A stretch of 46,719 bases of DNA from an uncultured Balneola sp. (lineage in GTDB: Bacteria; Bacteroidota; Rhodothermia; Balneolales; Balneolaceae): positions 1 to 46,719 of the forward strand of contig CAJXQC010000023.1 in NCBI GenBank assembly GCA_913058495.1, written 5' to 3'. Shown in pieces: positions 1-7,298 of this stretch (its first letter is position 1; every line of letters starts with the position of its first letter). The notes beneath the pieces were generated by a model, which made no database searches, was not told where the DNA came from, and saw nothing but the letters and a program-made list of their open reading frames with translations. The translations under genes were made by a program, and so were the position numbers.

Positions 1-38
1 TTTTGTCTTGATACAAAAGTAGCAAAAGATCAAGCCGA
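1..38. repeat. Partial hairpin repeat at the window edge
   Basis: TTTTGT (1-6) and ACAAAA (13-18) are inverted around a six-base loop, followed by AGTAGCAAAAG. The same design, with a longer 8-bp stem, occurs at 37636-37655. The window starts inside the left arm, so this copy is cut. Confidence 0.5.
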
Positions 39-195
39 AGTATTTAAGACGGGTTAACTGATCCTGCGCTGAATAATCCTAAAGGTCTTCGTTCGATCAG
101 ATACATTTCTACACTCTTCACCTGAAAGGATTATTCCTGCTTCGCAGAAGCATCCGGATCATGCTCTCTTCTCCGTCTTAAATACTAAGGGCGAG
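39..195. repeat. Nested palindromic (MITE-like) repeat, left copy
   Basis: Fourteen-base terminal inverted repeats (39-52 and 173-186, core TATTTAAGACGG) enclose a second inverted pair, GAATAATCCT (70-80 region) with AGGATTATTC (127-136 region), and CTGCG with CGCAG outside it. No coding capacity is seen. An inverted, diverged copy closes the window at 46576-46719, so this is a dispersed non-coding element that could be mobilised in trans. That role is inference. Confidence 0.7.
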
Positions 196-269
196 TTTTT
201 CAAGAAATGCCACCACTAAGCTGTTAAGGAATTATATGACATCTAAAAAGATGACCTGGAAAGTTGAAA

Positions 270-899
270 TTACTTCACCTTCTTTCCTTCCAGTAAAAGC
301 TCTATGGTCTTTTTAATTCTTCGCTTTTTTGTTTCTTCTTTTTTGGCATCGTGAATCCACCCCACATATTCTCTTCGGTGACTGAAAGCTAAGGAATCAA
401 AAAAGGTTTGGGCTTCGGGGTTCGCATCCAGTTCTTTTTGGAGGTCTTTGGGCGGAATTACTGTTTTAGTTTTGCGATCAACACCGGGCGGATCTTGTCC
501 AAATTTCGAGGGTTTCTTCTGAGCTCCTTTTTTGGCCAGACTCATGATCGACCAATCCGTATTCATTGAGATCAGTTTATTGGGATTCATTTTTAACCCG
601 TTTACTATTCCCCAAATAATATCCCGGTTCAGATCAGAAGAAATACTGCCGCTCTTTTTGGGATAAGCCACCCATAATTTTCCATCCTTTTTAGAGAATT
701 TCTGATTCTTTGGGAGTAGTTCTGCCAACTCATCTTCATTATGAACGAAAATTATGACTGAGTCGTAAGCTTTTTTAGTTGCAGAATTTTTATCAAGACT
801 TAACCCCTCAAAGTCAATTTCTAATTTCTCAGGACAATTGATCAATAAAACATTTTGCTCTTCTTTGATGTTTAGTTTTTTGATCAGCGCCTTGTTCAC
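270..899 (-). CDS. YdeI/OmpD-associated (OmdA-like) family protein
   Basis: A 209-residue cytoplasmic protein without signal peptide or membrane segments. The C-terminal third matches the YdeI/OmdA family pattern: PPKDLQKELDANPEA, then FDSLAFSHRREYVGWI and a run of basic residues (KKRRIKKTIELL). The N-terminal ~130 residues look like the small domain found as stand-alone proteins in many bacteria (LWVAYPKK, RDIIWGIVNGL, DWSIM). The protein is therefore a two-module version. Family members are linked to peptide or bacteriocin resistance, but the biochemical role is unknown. It starts at GTG with no nearby ATG. It lies 8 bases downstream of the PAP2 gene on the same strand and may be co-transcribed with it. 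Confidence 0.7.
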   Translation of the reverse strand: MNKALIKKLNIKEEQNVLLINCPEKLEIDFEGLSLDKNSATKKAYDSVIIFVHNEDELAELLPKNQKFSKKDGKLWVAYPKKSGSISSDLNRDIIWGIVNGLKMNPNKLISMNTDWSIMSLAKKGAQKKPSKFGQDPPGVDRKTKTVIPPKDLQKELDANPEAQTFFDSLAFSHRREYVGWIHDAKKEETKKRRIKKTIELLLEGKKVK

Positions 900-907
900 G
901 AATAGTC

Positions 908-1696
908 CTACAATTTTAATGAGATTGAAATTCCACCACCATTATTCATAATGATTGGAGTAAAATTGACCTTGTCAGACATCTCATTTATTCTCATGTG
1001 TTTTTTAGAAAGATAGCGAGCCCAATATGTGCCTATCAACGCTCCTGCCGTTACATCTGATAACCAGTGTTTTCCGTGAGCAATTCGTGCAATAGACGTC
1101 CCTAGCGGAATAACTAACAAGGAATAGGTAAATGCATTGGGATAGTATGATACCCACGGAACAAAAAGAGCAAAAGCTGTGGAAGCATGACCGGACGGAA
1201 AAGATGTTTCCCCGGGGTGGAAAAAATCAAAATCATGTGGCCCGTCATTTTCATAAGGACGTGATCTGGCAAATACAAATTTCGAAATATTCACTGTGAT
1301 TGCAGTGTTAATTACCGCCTGAAATGAGGTAAAGGCTGCATCCTGTAATTTGGAGTTTTTAGTTAATAGGGTTGCACCAAATATTGCAGCTGAAGCAGGG
1401 GCAACTATTCTAAATGTCCCAAACTCATTTGTTGTCTTAAGAAAATCAGACCCATAATATCTGTTTTGTATAAAAGAACTGTTTGCCTGGTCAAAATTTG
1501 TTAACCCACCTAATGCAATTCCTGTATATCCTATTGCTACCCAATTAGTGATTGTAAAGTCATTGGTTAATGAAACCGGATCATTTAAAAACCAGTTTGA
1601 AAACCTTTTGCTTGATTCATAATCCTGTGCTAGAATTCCTGATGTAAGGAAAAGTGTCATCAGAATTACTGATTTTATTCTTTTTAAATGCTTCAT
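908..1696 (-). CDS. PAP2-family phosphatase, exported
   Basis: A 262-residue membrane-associated phosphatase of the PAP2 superfamily (phosphatidic acid, undecaprenyl-pyrophosphate or similar lipid phosphates as substrate). All three signature motifs are present: KFVFARSRP (139-147), SFPSGHAS (165-172) with the acid/base His170, and ARIAHGKHWLSD (203-214) with the nucleophilic His. An N-terminal signal peptide (about 1-23, ending ILAQ) precedes an extended region, so the active site probably faces the periplasm. It starts at ATG 1696. The natural substrate cannot be read from sequence; recycling of a lipid carrier is one possibility and is inference. Confidence 0.85.
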   Translation of the reverse strand: MKHLKRIKSVILMTLFLTSGILAQDYESSKRFSNWFLNDPVSLTNDFTITNWVAIGYTGIALGGLTNFDQANSSFIQNRYYGSDFLKTTNEFGTFRIVAPASAAIFGATLLTKNSKLQDAAFTSFQAVINTAITVNISKFVFARSRPYENDGPHDFDFFHPGETSFPSGHASTAFALFVPWVSYYPNAFTYSLLVIPLGTSIARIAHGKHWLSDVTAGALIGTYWARYLSKKHMRINEMSDKVNFTPIIMNNGGGISISLKL

Positions 1697-1779
1697 GACA
1701 ATGTATTAGATATGACTGCCTCCACTCATTCTACAAAACCGTGATGTCAAATCAAAAAAGATAGTGCCTTCATCCCAAT

Positions 1780-3168
1780 TCAAAATCTCCCGCAAACCAA
1801 CGCCTGCTCAACTCCCGGTGTCATTTCATCCAATCCGTCAATGAACTTATCCTCTCCAATCAGAATATCTGCAATTTGTCCGCTGTATTTAATAGCAGTT
1901 TCTCTCATAAATCCCATCATCGGCCAGCCCCATAATGCGGAAAACAGTACTCCATCTTCTTCAAAATATGGATCGGTTAAATAAGTACACTCAATTACAT
2001 TTTCAACGGCACTTCTGTTTGTGGCACTTCCTCCCACCAGATCAATAACCACGGTTCCGTCTTCAAGTAAATTCTTAGCATGCTCTTTGGTCACCAGATA
2101 ATTTACCCCACGCAAATGAGCCGGTTGTTCAGCTCCGTTTATGATCAGATCTGCATCCTTTAAATACTCTTCAATAATTCCTTTTTGAGTTTGGTCCTTT
2201 CCAAGCACATGTATAGTTCGGACTCCATTTCGATGACATTCATCAATTGCGCCCATTCCTACATTTCCATATCCGAGAACTACAGCTACTGCATCTTTAG
2301 GAGATTTCTTCTTGGAACTTTTATCTTTCAATAATTCCAATCCGTAACGAGCACCCGCTCTGCCTGTTTCATGAAGTGCTTCGATCTTTCTTTTACCAAA
2401 TTTCGGGGATGGATTTACAAGCCGGTAATATCGTAAAGCTTCATCACCATGATCGCTTATAAAAGATTGAATGTCGAATGTTCTTCCCTCTTCTGTTTTT
2501 GAGATGATTTTGTTCGGATCATCAAAAGATTTAGAATCGTATACAACAACTGAGTTTCTGTTCAGAGAACCCAACTCTTCCACATTTACATCTTCAGGAT
2601 GTAGAACCAAACTTTTCGGAGAATGATCCATAAAGCGACGAACGGCTCCACTCATTCTTTCACTGTATCCAATTATATGGAATTCAACTCCGCTCACTCC
2701 AGCTCTTCTGATATCAGCTTCCAGACAATTTTCAGCTGCCATTAATCCCAGTATCAGATCGTTCGGAATTTTTTCGGGTGACTGAACCACGTATTCCATC
2801 GCCACCACGTTGATCTTATGATCCTGAAGGAGTTTTGCCCGTTCCGGAAACGAACTGAAATGTGCCATACAGAACAAAGTACTTTTTGATTCCATTAAAG
2901 GAATACTTTCCATCGCAGGTCCTTTGAATTTGATGACCATTTCTTTGTTTTGATAGAGTTCCTCATTGTTCTGAAGCTTAGCGCCCGCTTCGACAAATTC
3001 TTCATCTGAAAATCCGACTCCCTCTCCTGCGCCATGCTCTACAAATACATCGCAGCCAAAGTCGACTAATTTTTTAACATCATCCGGAATAAGAGCTACT
3101 CTTTTTTCTAATGCTCCGGGATTTTCAGGTGACTCGATCTCTTTCGCAAGTCCAATGGTTTTGTACAT
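1780..3168 (-). CDS. Alanine dehydrogenase/PNT-family NAD(P)-dependent dehydrogenase
   Basis: A 462-residue soluble enzyme with the AlaDh/PNT fold. Residues ~1-135 form the N-terminal domain, with the typical EKRVALIPDDVKKL stretch and the VIKFKGP segment. The dinucleotide-binding motif GYGNVG sits at residues 299-304. In ordinary alanine dehydrogenases that motif lies near residue 175, so a ~120-residue block (about 180-290) separates the two halves. The chosen ATG at 3168 begins MYKTIGLAKE, the natural family start; the longer reading frame to 3222 would run into the VOC gene. One base separates it from that gene, which suggests co-transcription. Oxidative deamination of alanine is possible, but a related amino-acid dehydrogenase is equally compatible. 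Confidence 0.75.
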   Translation of the reverse strand: MYKTIGLAKEIESPENPGALEKRVALIPDDVKKLVDFGCDVFVEHGAGEGVGFSDEEFVEAGAKLQNNEELYQNKEMVIKFKGPAMESIPLMESKSTLFCMAHFSSFPERAKLLQDHKINVVAMEYVVQSPEKIPNDLILGLMAAENCLEADIRRAGVSGVEFHIIGYSERMSGAVRRFMDHSPKSLVLHPEDVNVEELGSLNRNSVVVYDSKSFDDPNKIISKTEEGRTFDIQSFISDHGDEALRYYRLVNPSPKFGKRKIEALHETGRAGARYGLELLKDKSSKKKSPKDAVAVVLGYGNVGMGAIDECHRNGVRTIHVLGKDQTQKGIIEEYLKDADLIINGAEQPAHLRGVNYLVTKEHAKNLLEDGTVVIDLVGGSATNRSAVENVIECTYLTDPYFEEDGVLFSALWGWPMMGFMRETAIKYSGQIADILIGEDKFIDGLDEMTPGVEQALVCGRF

Positions 3169-3169
3169 A

Positions 3170-3529
3170 TTATTCTTTTGCTTCAAAATTAGGGTTCTGG
3201 ATGATGCCGAAAAGATTCCCAAAAGGATCTACTACCGTAGCAACATATACATTCCCGCCAACGTGCATGATTTCCTCATCGGCGGTAGCTCCCAGTTCGA
3301 TAAGTTTATTCCAGGTTTCCTGTATATCTATAACTCCCCAATACACGATAGAACCTGCGGTTCCGGGAGTTCGCTCAGGTTGTAGGCCTAACTCATAGCC
3401 CCCGATATCAAAGCCCACATAAAACTCTTCGTCAAAATATGGTTGCTCACCTAAAGCAACGGAATACCATTCTTTAGCTTTTTTCAAATCCGGTGCGGGA
3501 TAAATTACAGTTCGAAGTCCTTTAAACAT
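3170..3529 (-). CDS. VOC (glyoxalase/bleomycin-resistance fold) family protein
   Basis: A 119-residue single-domain protein of the vicinal-oxygen-chelate superfamily. It shows the paired beta-alpha-beta-beta-beta modules: LRTVIYPAPDLKKAKEWYSV at the start, then GFDIGGYELGL, and a second module ending VVDPFGNLFGIIQNP, the usual family closing strand. Members bind a metal and act as lyases, dioxygenases or resistance proteins; which applies here cannot be told. It starts at ATG 3529 and is the first gene of a probable two-gene unit with the dehydrogenase, whose start codon is one base beyond its stop. Confidence 0.85.
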   Translation of the reverse strand: MFKGLRTVIYPAPDLKKAKEWYSVALGEQPYFDEEFYVGFDIGGYELGLQPERTPGTAGSIVYWGVIDIQETWNKLIELGATADEEIMHVGGNVYVATVVDPFGNLFGIIQNPNFEAKE

Positions 3530-3705
3530 ATCAGCTGATTTAATTGATTCATAAAATGGTGAAAATACCGGAGATTAAATAGACACGATTTATTAAAAAT
3601 CTTACCATATTAAGTAGAAATCAATCTTTCTTCGACATTTCCTTTTTCGAAATCACCGTTTAAATGCATTCTGAGAATTTTAGATATTAAATATGCAATT
3701 AAATG

Positions 3706-3736
3706 TTGATACATAGCAGAATTACCCCTATCTTTT
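3706..3736 (+). promoter_or_regulatory. Candidate Bacteroidota-type promoter for rplM-rpsI
   Basis: TTG at 3706-3708 and TATCTTTT at 3729-3736 are 20 bases apart. This fits the phylum's -33 TTG / -7 TAnnTTTG pattern, with the last G replaced by T. It would give a leader of about 30 bases before the GTG of rplM. Confidence 0.4.
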
Positions 3737-3772
3737 TCGACTTTCCAAGAAAACACAAAAACGAGTTTAATC

Positions 3773-4216
3773 GTGGATACTTTAAGTTTTAAAACATACT
3801 CAGCAAAACCTTCCGACATTGAAAAGAAGTGGGTTTTGATCGACGCTGAAGATCAGCCATTGGGCCGCTTGAGTAGTGTTGTAGCATCAATTTTGAGAGG
3901 CAAGAATAAGCCAACTTTCACTCCTCACATGGATACCGGTGACAATGTAATCGTTATCAATGCAGAAAAAGTGAAGTTGACCGGTAAAAAAATGACCGAT
4001 AAAACATATTTCCATCACACATTTTATCCTGGTGGTGAGCGCTTTATTACAGCTGAAGATATGTTGAAAAAAGATCCTACCTCTCTTGTAATGAAAGCTG
4101 TTAAAGGTATGCTTCCGAAAACTAAACTTGGCCGTCAGTTATTGACGAACGTCAGAGTTTATGCCGGACCTGTACATAACCAAGCAGCTCAGAACCCTGA
4201 AATCATCGAGCTTTAA
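3773..4216 (+). CDS. rplM: 50S ribosomal protein L13
   Basis: A 147-residue large-subunit protein, normal length for the family. Recognisable segments are KKWVLIDAEDQPLGRLSS near the N-terminus, HMDTGDNVIVINAEKVKLTG in the centre and AVKGMLPKTKLGRQ toward the end. It binds 23S rRNA early in assembly. It starts at GTG 3773 with no Shine-Dalgarno sequence, as is common in this genome. It is followed 12 bases later by rpsI, the universally conserved L13-S9 pair. Confidence 0.98.
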   Translation: MDTLSFKTYSAKPSDIEKKWVLIDAEDQPLGRLSSVVASILRGKNKPTFTPHMDTGDNVIVINAEKVKLTGKKMTDKTYFHHTFYPGGERFITAEDMLKKDPTSLVMKAVKGMLPKTKLGRQLLTNVRVYAGPVHNQAAQNPEIIEL

Positions 4217-4228
4217 TCGATTTATAAC

Positions 4229-4615
4229 ATGGCACAAGCTAATTACATAGGAAGAAGAAAAACCTCAACTGCGCGTTTGTACATCAAACCGGGAAAAGGT
4301 GAATTCATAGTCAACAAATTACCAATAGAAGAATATTTACCTGTAAAAGCTATGCAGAACATAGCTACACAGCCAATGAACGTAACCGAATTTGAAGGTA
4401 AGTACGACATCAAAGTTACTGTACGTGGCGGTGGAAAATCAGGACAAGCCGGAGCAATTTCTCATGCACTTGCACGAGCTCTGGATGGTGAGAACGAAGA
4501 AGTACATGACGTATTGAAAAGTCATGGACTACTTACACGTGATGACAGAATGGTAGAGCGTAAAAAGTACGGTCAGCCAAAAGCGCGTAAGAAGTTCCAG
4601 TTCTCTAAGCGTTAA
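4229..4615 (+). CDS. rpsI: 30S ribosomal protein S9
   Basis: A 128-residue small-subunit protein. It begins ANYIGRRKTSTARLYIKPG and ends in the conserved FQFSKR tail that reaches the P-site tRNA. The GGGKSGQAGAISHALARAL core is intact. It starts at ATG 4229 and sits directly behind rplM, so the two are co-translated partners. A 131-base structured gap separates it from rpsB, so rpsB may carry its own leader within the same transcript or be driven separately. Confidence 0.98.
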   Translation: MAQANYIGRRKTSTARLYIKPGKGEFIVNKLPIEEYLPVKAMQNIATQPMNVTEFEGKYDIKVTVRGGGKSGQAGAISHALARALDGENEEVHDVLKSHGLLTRDDRMVERKKYGQPKARKKFQFSKR

Positions 4616-4640
4616 TATATTTACGCAAACAACAAATTAA

Positions 4641-4720
4641 CCACACATATGTGGCGACTCAAAGCCTGGTGTTTCGGTCTTGAACCGGGATTGGTTTTTG
4701 GGATTGACCCACGTAGCGGA
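4641..4720 (+). ncRNA. Candidate cis-acting RNA leader of rpsB-tsf
   Basis: An outer helix pairs 4648-4654 (TATGTGG) with 4709-4715 (CCACGTA), seven pairs with one G-U. Inside it 4671-4678 pairs with 4684-4691 around a five-base loop (CTTGA). An alternative local hairpin is CCACA-CATA-TGTGG (4641-4654), mutually exclusive with the outer helix. The element ends 26 bases before the rpsB start, in the usual place for S2 autoregulation. No covariation test was possible. Confidence 0.45.
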
Positions 4721-4746
4721 TTAACCTAAACACATATCTTAAAACA

Positions 4747-5628
4747 ATGCCTAAAGCAGCTTCAATTGAAGAACTATTAAAGTCCGGTGCACATTTCGGT
4801 CACCTGACTCGCCGTTGGAATCCAAAGATGAAAGATTTCATCTTTATGCAACGCAACAACATTCACATCATTGACCTTAAAAAGACTCAACAGTATCTGC
4901 AGGATGCTCTTGATGAAATTCAGAAACTTTCCCGTGCCGGAAAGACTATTCTTTTTGTAGGTACAAAAAAGCAATCAACCGAGATCATCAAAACAGAAGC
5001 TATCCGTTCAGGAATGCCTTTTGTAACTCACAGATGGTTAGGCGGTATGCTTACAAACTTTTCTACGGTTCGTAAAAGTATCAGTCGTATGCAAGAGATC
5101 GAGCGTATGAAGACTGACGGAACAATGGATGAGCTTACTAAGAAAGAAGGTTTGATGCTTGAAAGAGAGCAGGAAAAACTGGAAAACACTTTAGGTGGTA
5201 TTGCTAACATGGGCAGACTTCCGGGTGCAATTTTCGTAGTTGATATCCTTAAAGAACATCTTGCAGTAAACGAAGCTATTAAACTTCATATCCCTGTAAT
5301 CGCTATGGTTGATACCAATAGTGATCCTGATGTACCTGATTTCATTATTCCTTGTAATGATGATTCCGCAAGAACGATCCAATTGGTTTCTTCACAAGTA
5401 GCTGACGCTATCATTGAAGGTGCAGCTGAAAGAGAAGCGCATCAAGAAGAAGAAGTAATGGAAAGTGCTGCTTCTGAAGCTAAAGAAGACAACGAAACTC
5501 CAGAAGTAAAAACAAAACTTCGTTCTCGTAAGAAGAAAAAATCAGGCGACTCAAAGAAAAAAGCTGATGAGCCGACTGTAGAACCGGTTGACGCTAAAGA
5601 GTCTACTGACACTGACGAAGAAGAATAA
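4747..5628 (+). CDS. rpsB: 30S ribosomal protein S2
   Basis: A 293-residue protein. The first ~230 residues are a complete S2: [59 protein letters not shown] and [14 protein letters not shown]. The remaining ~60 residues form a low-complexity tail rich in Glu, Lys and Asp, with a lysine/arginine cluster ([16 protein letters not shown]) between acidic stretches; the E. coli protein (241 residues) lacks such an extension. S2 docks late on the 30S subunit and helps hold S1. It is followed 30 bases later by tsf, the classical rpsB-tsf operon. Confidence 0.98.
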   Translation: MPKAASIEELLKSGAHFGHLTRRWNPKMKDFIFMQRNNIHIIDLKKTQQYLQDALDEIQKLSRAGKTILFVGTKKQSTEIIKTEAIRSGMPFVTHRWLGGMLTNFSTVRKSISRMQEIERMKTDGTMDELTKKEGLMLEREQEKLENTLGGIANMGRLPGAIFVVDILKEHLAVNEAIKLHIPVIAMVDTNSDPDVPDFIIPCNDDSARTIQLVSSQVADAIIEGAAEREAHQEEEVMESAASEAKEDNETPEVKTKLRSRKKKKSGDSKKKADEPTVEPVDAKESTDTDEEE

Positions 5629-5658
5629 TTTTAACTTTCAAAAACACTATTCAGAGAA

Positions 5659-6492
5659 ATGAGTATTTCTGCTGCTGACGTAAAAAAACTAAGAGACATG
5701 ACCGGAGCGGGCATGATGGACTGCAAAAAAGCATTGTCCGAAACAGATGGCGATTTTGATGCTGCTGTTGAATTGCTTCGTAAAAAAGGTCAAAAAGTAG
5801 CTGACAAGCGTGCTGATCGTGATGCAAAGGAAGGATTGATTCTTTCCAGAGTTAGCGATGATGCTAAAAAAGCTGTAGCTATTGAAGTGAACTGCGAAAC
5901 AGATTTCGTGGCTCGTAACGAAGATTTCCAGGCTCAGGCTGATGGCTTTCTGAACGCGGCTTACGAAGGTAACATCGACAACATCGATGACCTGTTAAAA
6001 GCTGAAGTTGATGGAAAAGCAATTGCTGACCACTTACAGGAAATGGTTGGAAAGATCGGTGAGAAGATCGAGATCTCTAACTGCATTCTGGTAACTACTG
6101 AAGGATCTATCATTGACTATATCCACGCCGGAAACCAACTTGGTGTTTTAGCTGAGTTTGATGGCGATGTAGAAAATGAAGACATCGCACGCGACGTTGC
6201 AATGCAGGTAGCTGCAATGAATCCATTGGCAGTTACGCGTGATGAAGTTGACGCTACAACTGTAGAAAAAGAATTGGAAATTGCTAAAGAGCAATTGATC
6301 AATGAAGGTAAGCCAGCTGAGATCGCTGAAAAAGCTGCTCAGGGAAAACTTCGCAGATTCTACGAAGAGCGTGTTTTGCTTGAACAAAAATTCGTTAAGG
6401 ACAACGGAATTACCGTAAAACAATATCTGGAGCAAAATAACACTCCACTTATTAAGTCCTTTCGCAGAATTCAATTAGGCGAAGAGGCTTAA
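5659..6492 (+). CDS. tsf: Translation elongation factor Ts
   Basis: A 277-residue guanine nucleotide exchange factor for EF-Tu. The N-terminal UBA-like domain reads VKKLRDMTGAGMMDCKKAL, and the TDFVARNEDF motif near residue 80 carries the Asp-Phe pair that opens the EF-Tu nucleotide site. A two-lobed core and a C-terminal module follow. It is co-transcribed with rpsB and is closed by a strong intrinsic terminator 18 bases after its stop, which separates it from pyrH. Confidence 0.98.
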   Translation: MSISAADVKKLRDMTGAGMMDCKKALSETDGDFDAAVELLRKKGQKVADKRADRDAKEGLILSRVSDDAKKAVAIEVNCETDFVARNEDFQAQADGFLNAAYEGNIDNIDDLLKAEVDGKAIADHLQEMVGKIGEKIEISNCILVTTEGSIIDYIHAGNQLGVLAEFDGDVENEDIARDVAMQVAAMNPLAVTRDEVDATTVEKELEIAKEQLINEGKPAEIAEKAAQGKLRRFYEERVLLEQKFVKDNGITVKQYLEQNNTPLIKSFRRIQLGEEA

Positions 6493-6510
6493 TCAAATTT
6501 TCTTTACCTT

Positions 6511-6546
6511 AAGGCTGTTTTGAATTTTCAAAACAGCCTTTTTTTT
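6511..6546 (+). terminator. Intrinsic terminator after tsf
   Basis: A perfect 13-bp stem (6511-6523 with 6528-6540, core AAGGCTGTTTTGA) with a four-base loop runs directly into eight T residues. It should end the rpsB-tsf transcript. Confidence 0.93.
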
Positions 6547-6573
6547 GACCCATAATTTCAAAAACCAACTACA

Positions 6574-7293
6574 GTGGCAAATAAATACAAACGCATCCTT
6601 TTAAAACTCAGTGGCGAAGCACTTTTAGGAGCTCAGGGACACGGAATTGACGGAGATATACTCACTCAATATGCTGAAGAGATAAAAAGTGTACAGAAAG
6701 AAGGCGTTGAAGTTTGTGTAGTTATAGGCGGAGGAAATATCTTCCGTGGTGTAAAAGGAGCTACTGAAGGAATGGATCGTGTGCAGGGCGATTATATGGG
6801 AATGCTTGCAACGATGATCAACAGCATGGCTTTGCAGGATGCTTTAGAACAACAAGGCGTTCAAACAAGATTGATGAGCGCCATCAGAATGGAGGCGATT
6901 GCCGAGCCTTTTATTCGTCGGAGAGCTGTTCGTCACCTGGAAAAAGGTCGCGTAGTAATTTTTGGAGCCGGAACCGGAAATCCTTATTTCACTACTGATA
7001 CTGCCGGAGCTTTACGTGCCATCGAAATTGAAGCAGATGTAATTTTGAAAGGAACCAGAGTGGATGGTATTTATGATTCTGATCCGGAGAAAAATGACGA
7101 TGCCAAAAAATACGATCGTATTACCGGTGATGATGTTTTAAAACAGCGTCTGTCTGTGATGGATCTTACCGCATTCACTCTTTGCCGCGAAAATAACACT
7201 CCGATCATCGTGTTCAACATGAATGAAAGAGGGAATTTCAAGAAGATCGTGGTAGACGGAGAAGACGAAGGAACTACGGTTGTTTGGGAATAG
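6574..7293 (+). CDS. pyrH: Uridylate (UMP) kinase
   Basis: A 239-residue bacterial UMP kinase of the amino-acid-kinase fold, which phosphorylates UMP to UDP with ATP. Motifs are [14 protein letters not shown] at the N-terminus, [30 protein letters not shown] for substrate binding, and [14 protein letters not shown]. It starts at GTG 6574. Although it lies behind tsf, as in many bacteria, a strong terminator stands between, so it needs its own promoter or read-through. Its stop is 5 bases from the stop of the convergent kinase gene. Confidence 0.97.
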   Translation: MANKYKRILLKLSGEALLGAQGHGIDGDILTQYAEEIKSVQKEGVEVCVVIGGGNIFRGVKGATEGMDRVQGDYMGMLATMINSMALQDALEQQGVQTRLMSAIRMEAIAEPFIRRRAVRHLEKGRVVIFGAGTGNPYFTTDTAGALRAIEIEADVILKGTRVDGIYDSDPEKNDDAKKYDRITGDDVLKQRLSVMDLTAFTLCRENNTPIIVFNMNERGNFKKIVVDGEDEGTTVVWE

Positions 7294-7298
7294 GTAAA

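Noticed and set aside
3169-3222. Longer start for the AlaDh-like gene
   Set aside because: It would run through the stop region of the VOC gene and add 18 residues with no family likeness; MYKTIGLAKE is the normal start.
3610-3819. Minus-strand 69-residue ORF overlapping the start of rplM
   Set aside because: It covers the rplM promoter region and start codon, has no family features and no neighbours; the rplM frame is certain.
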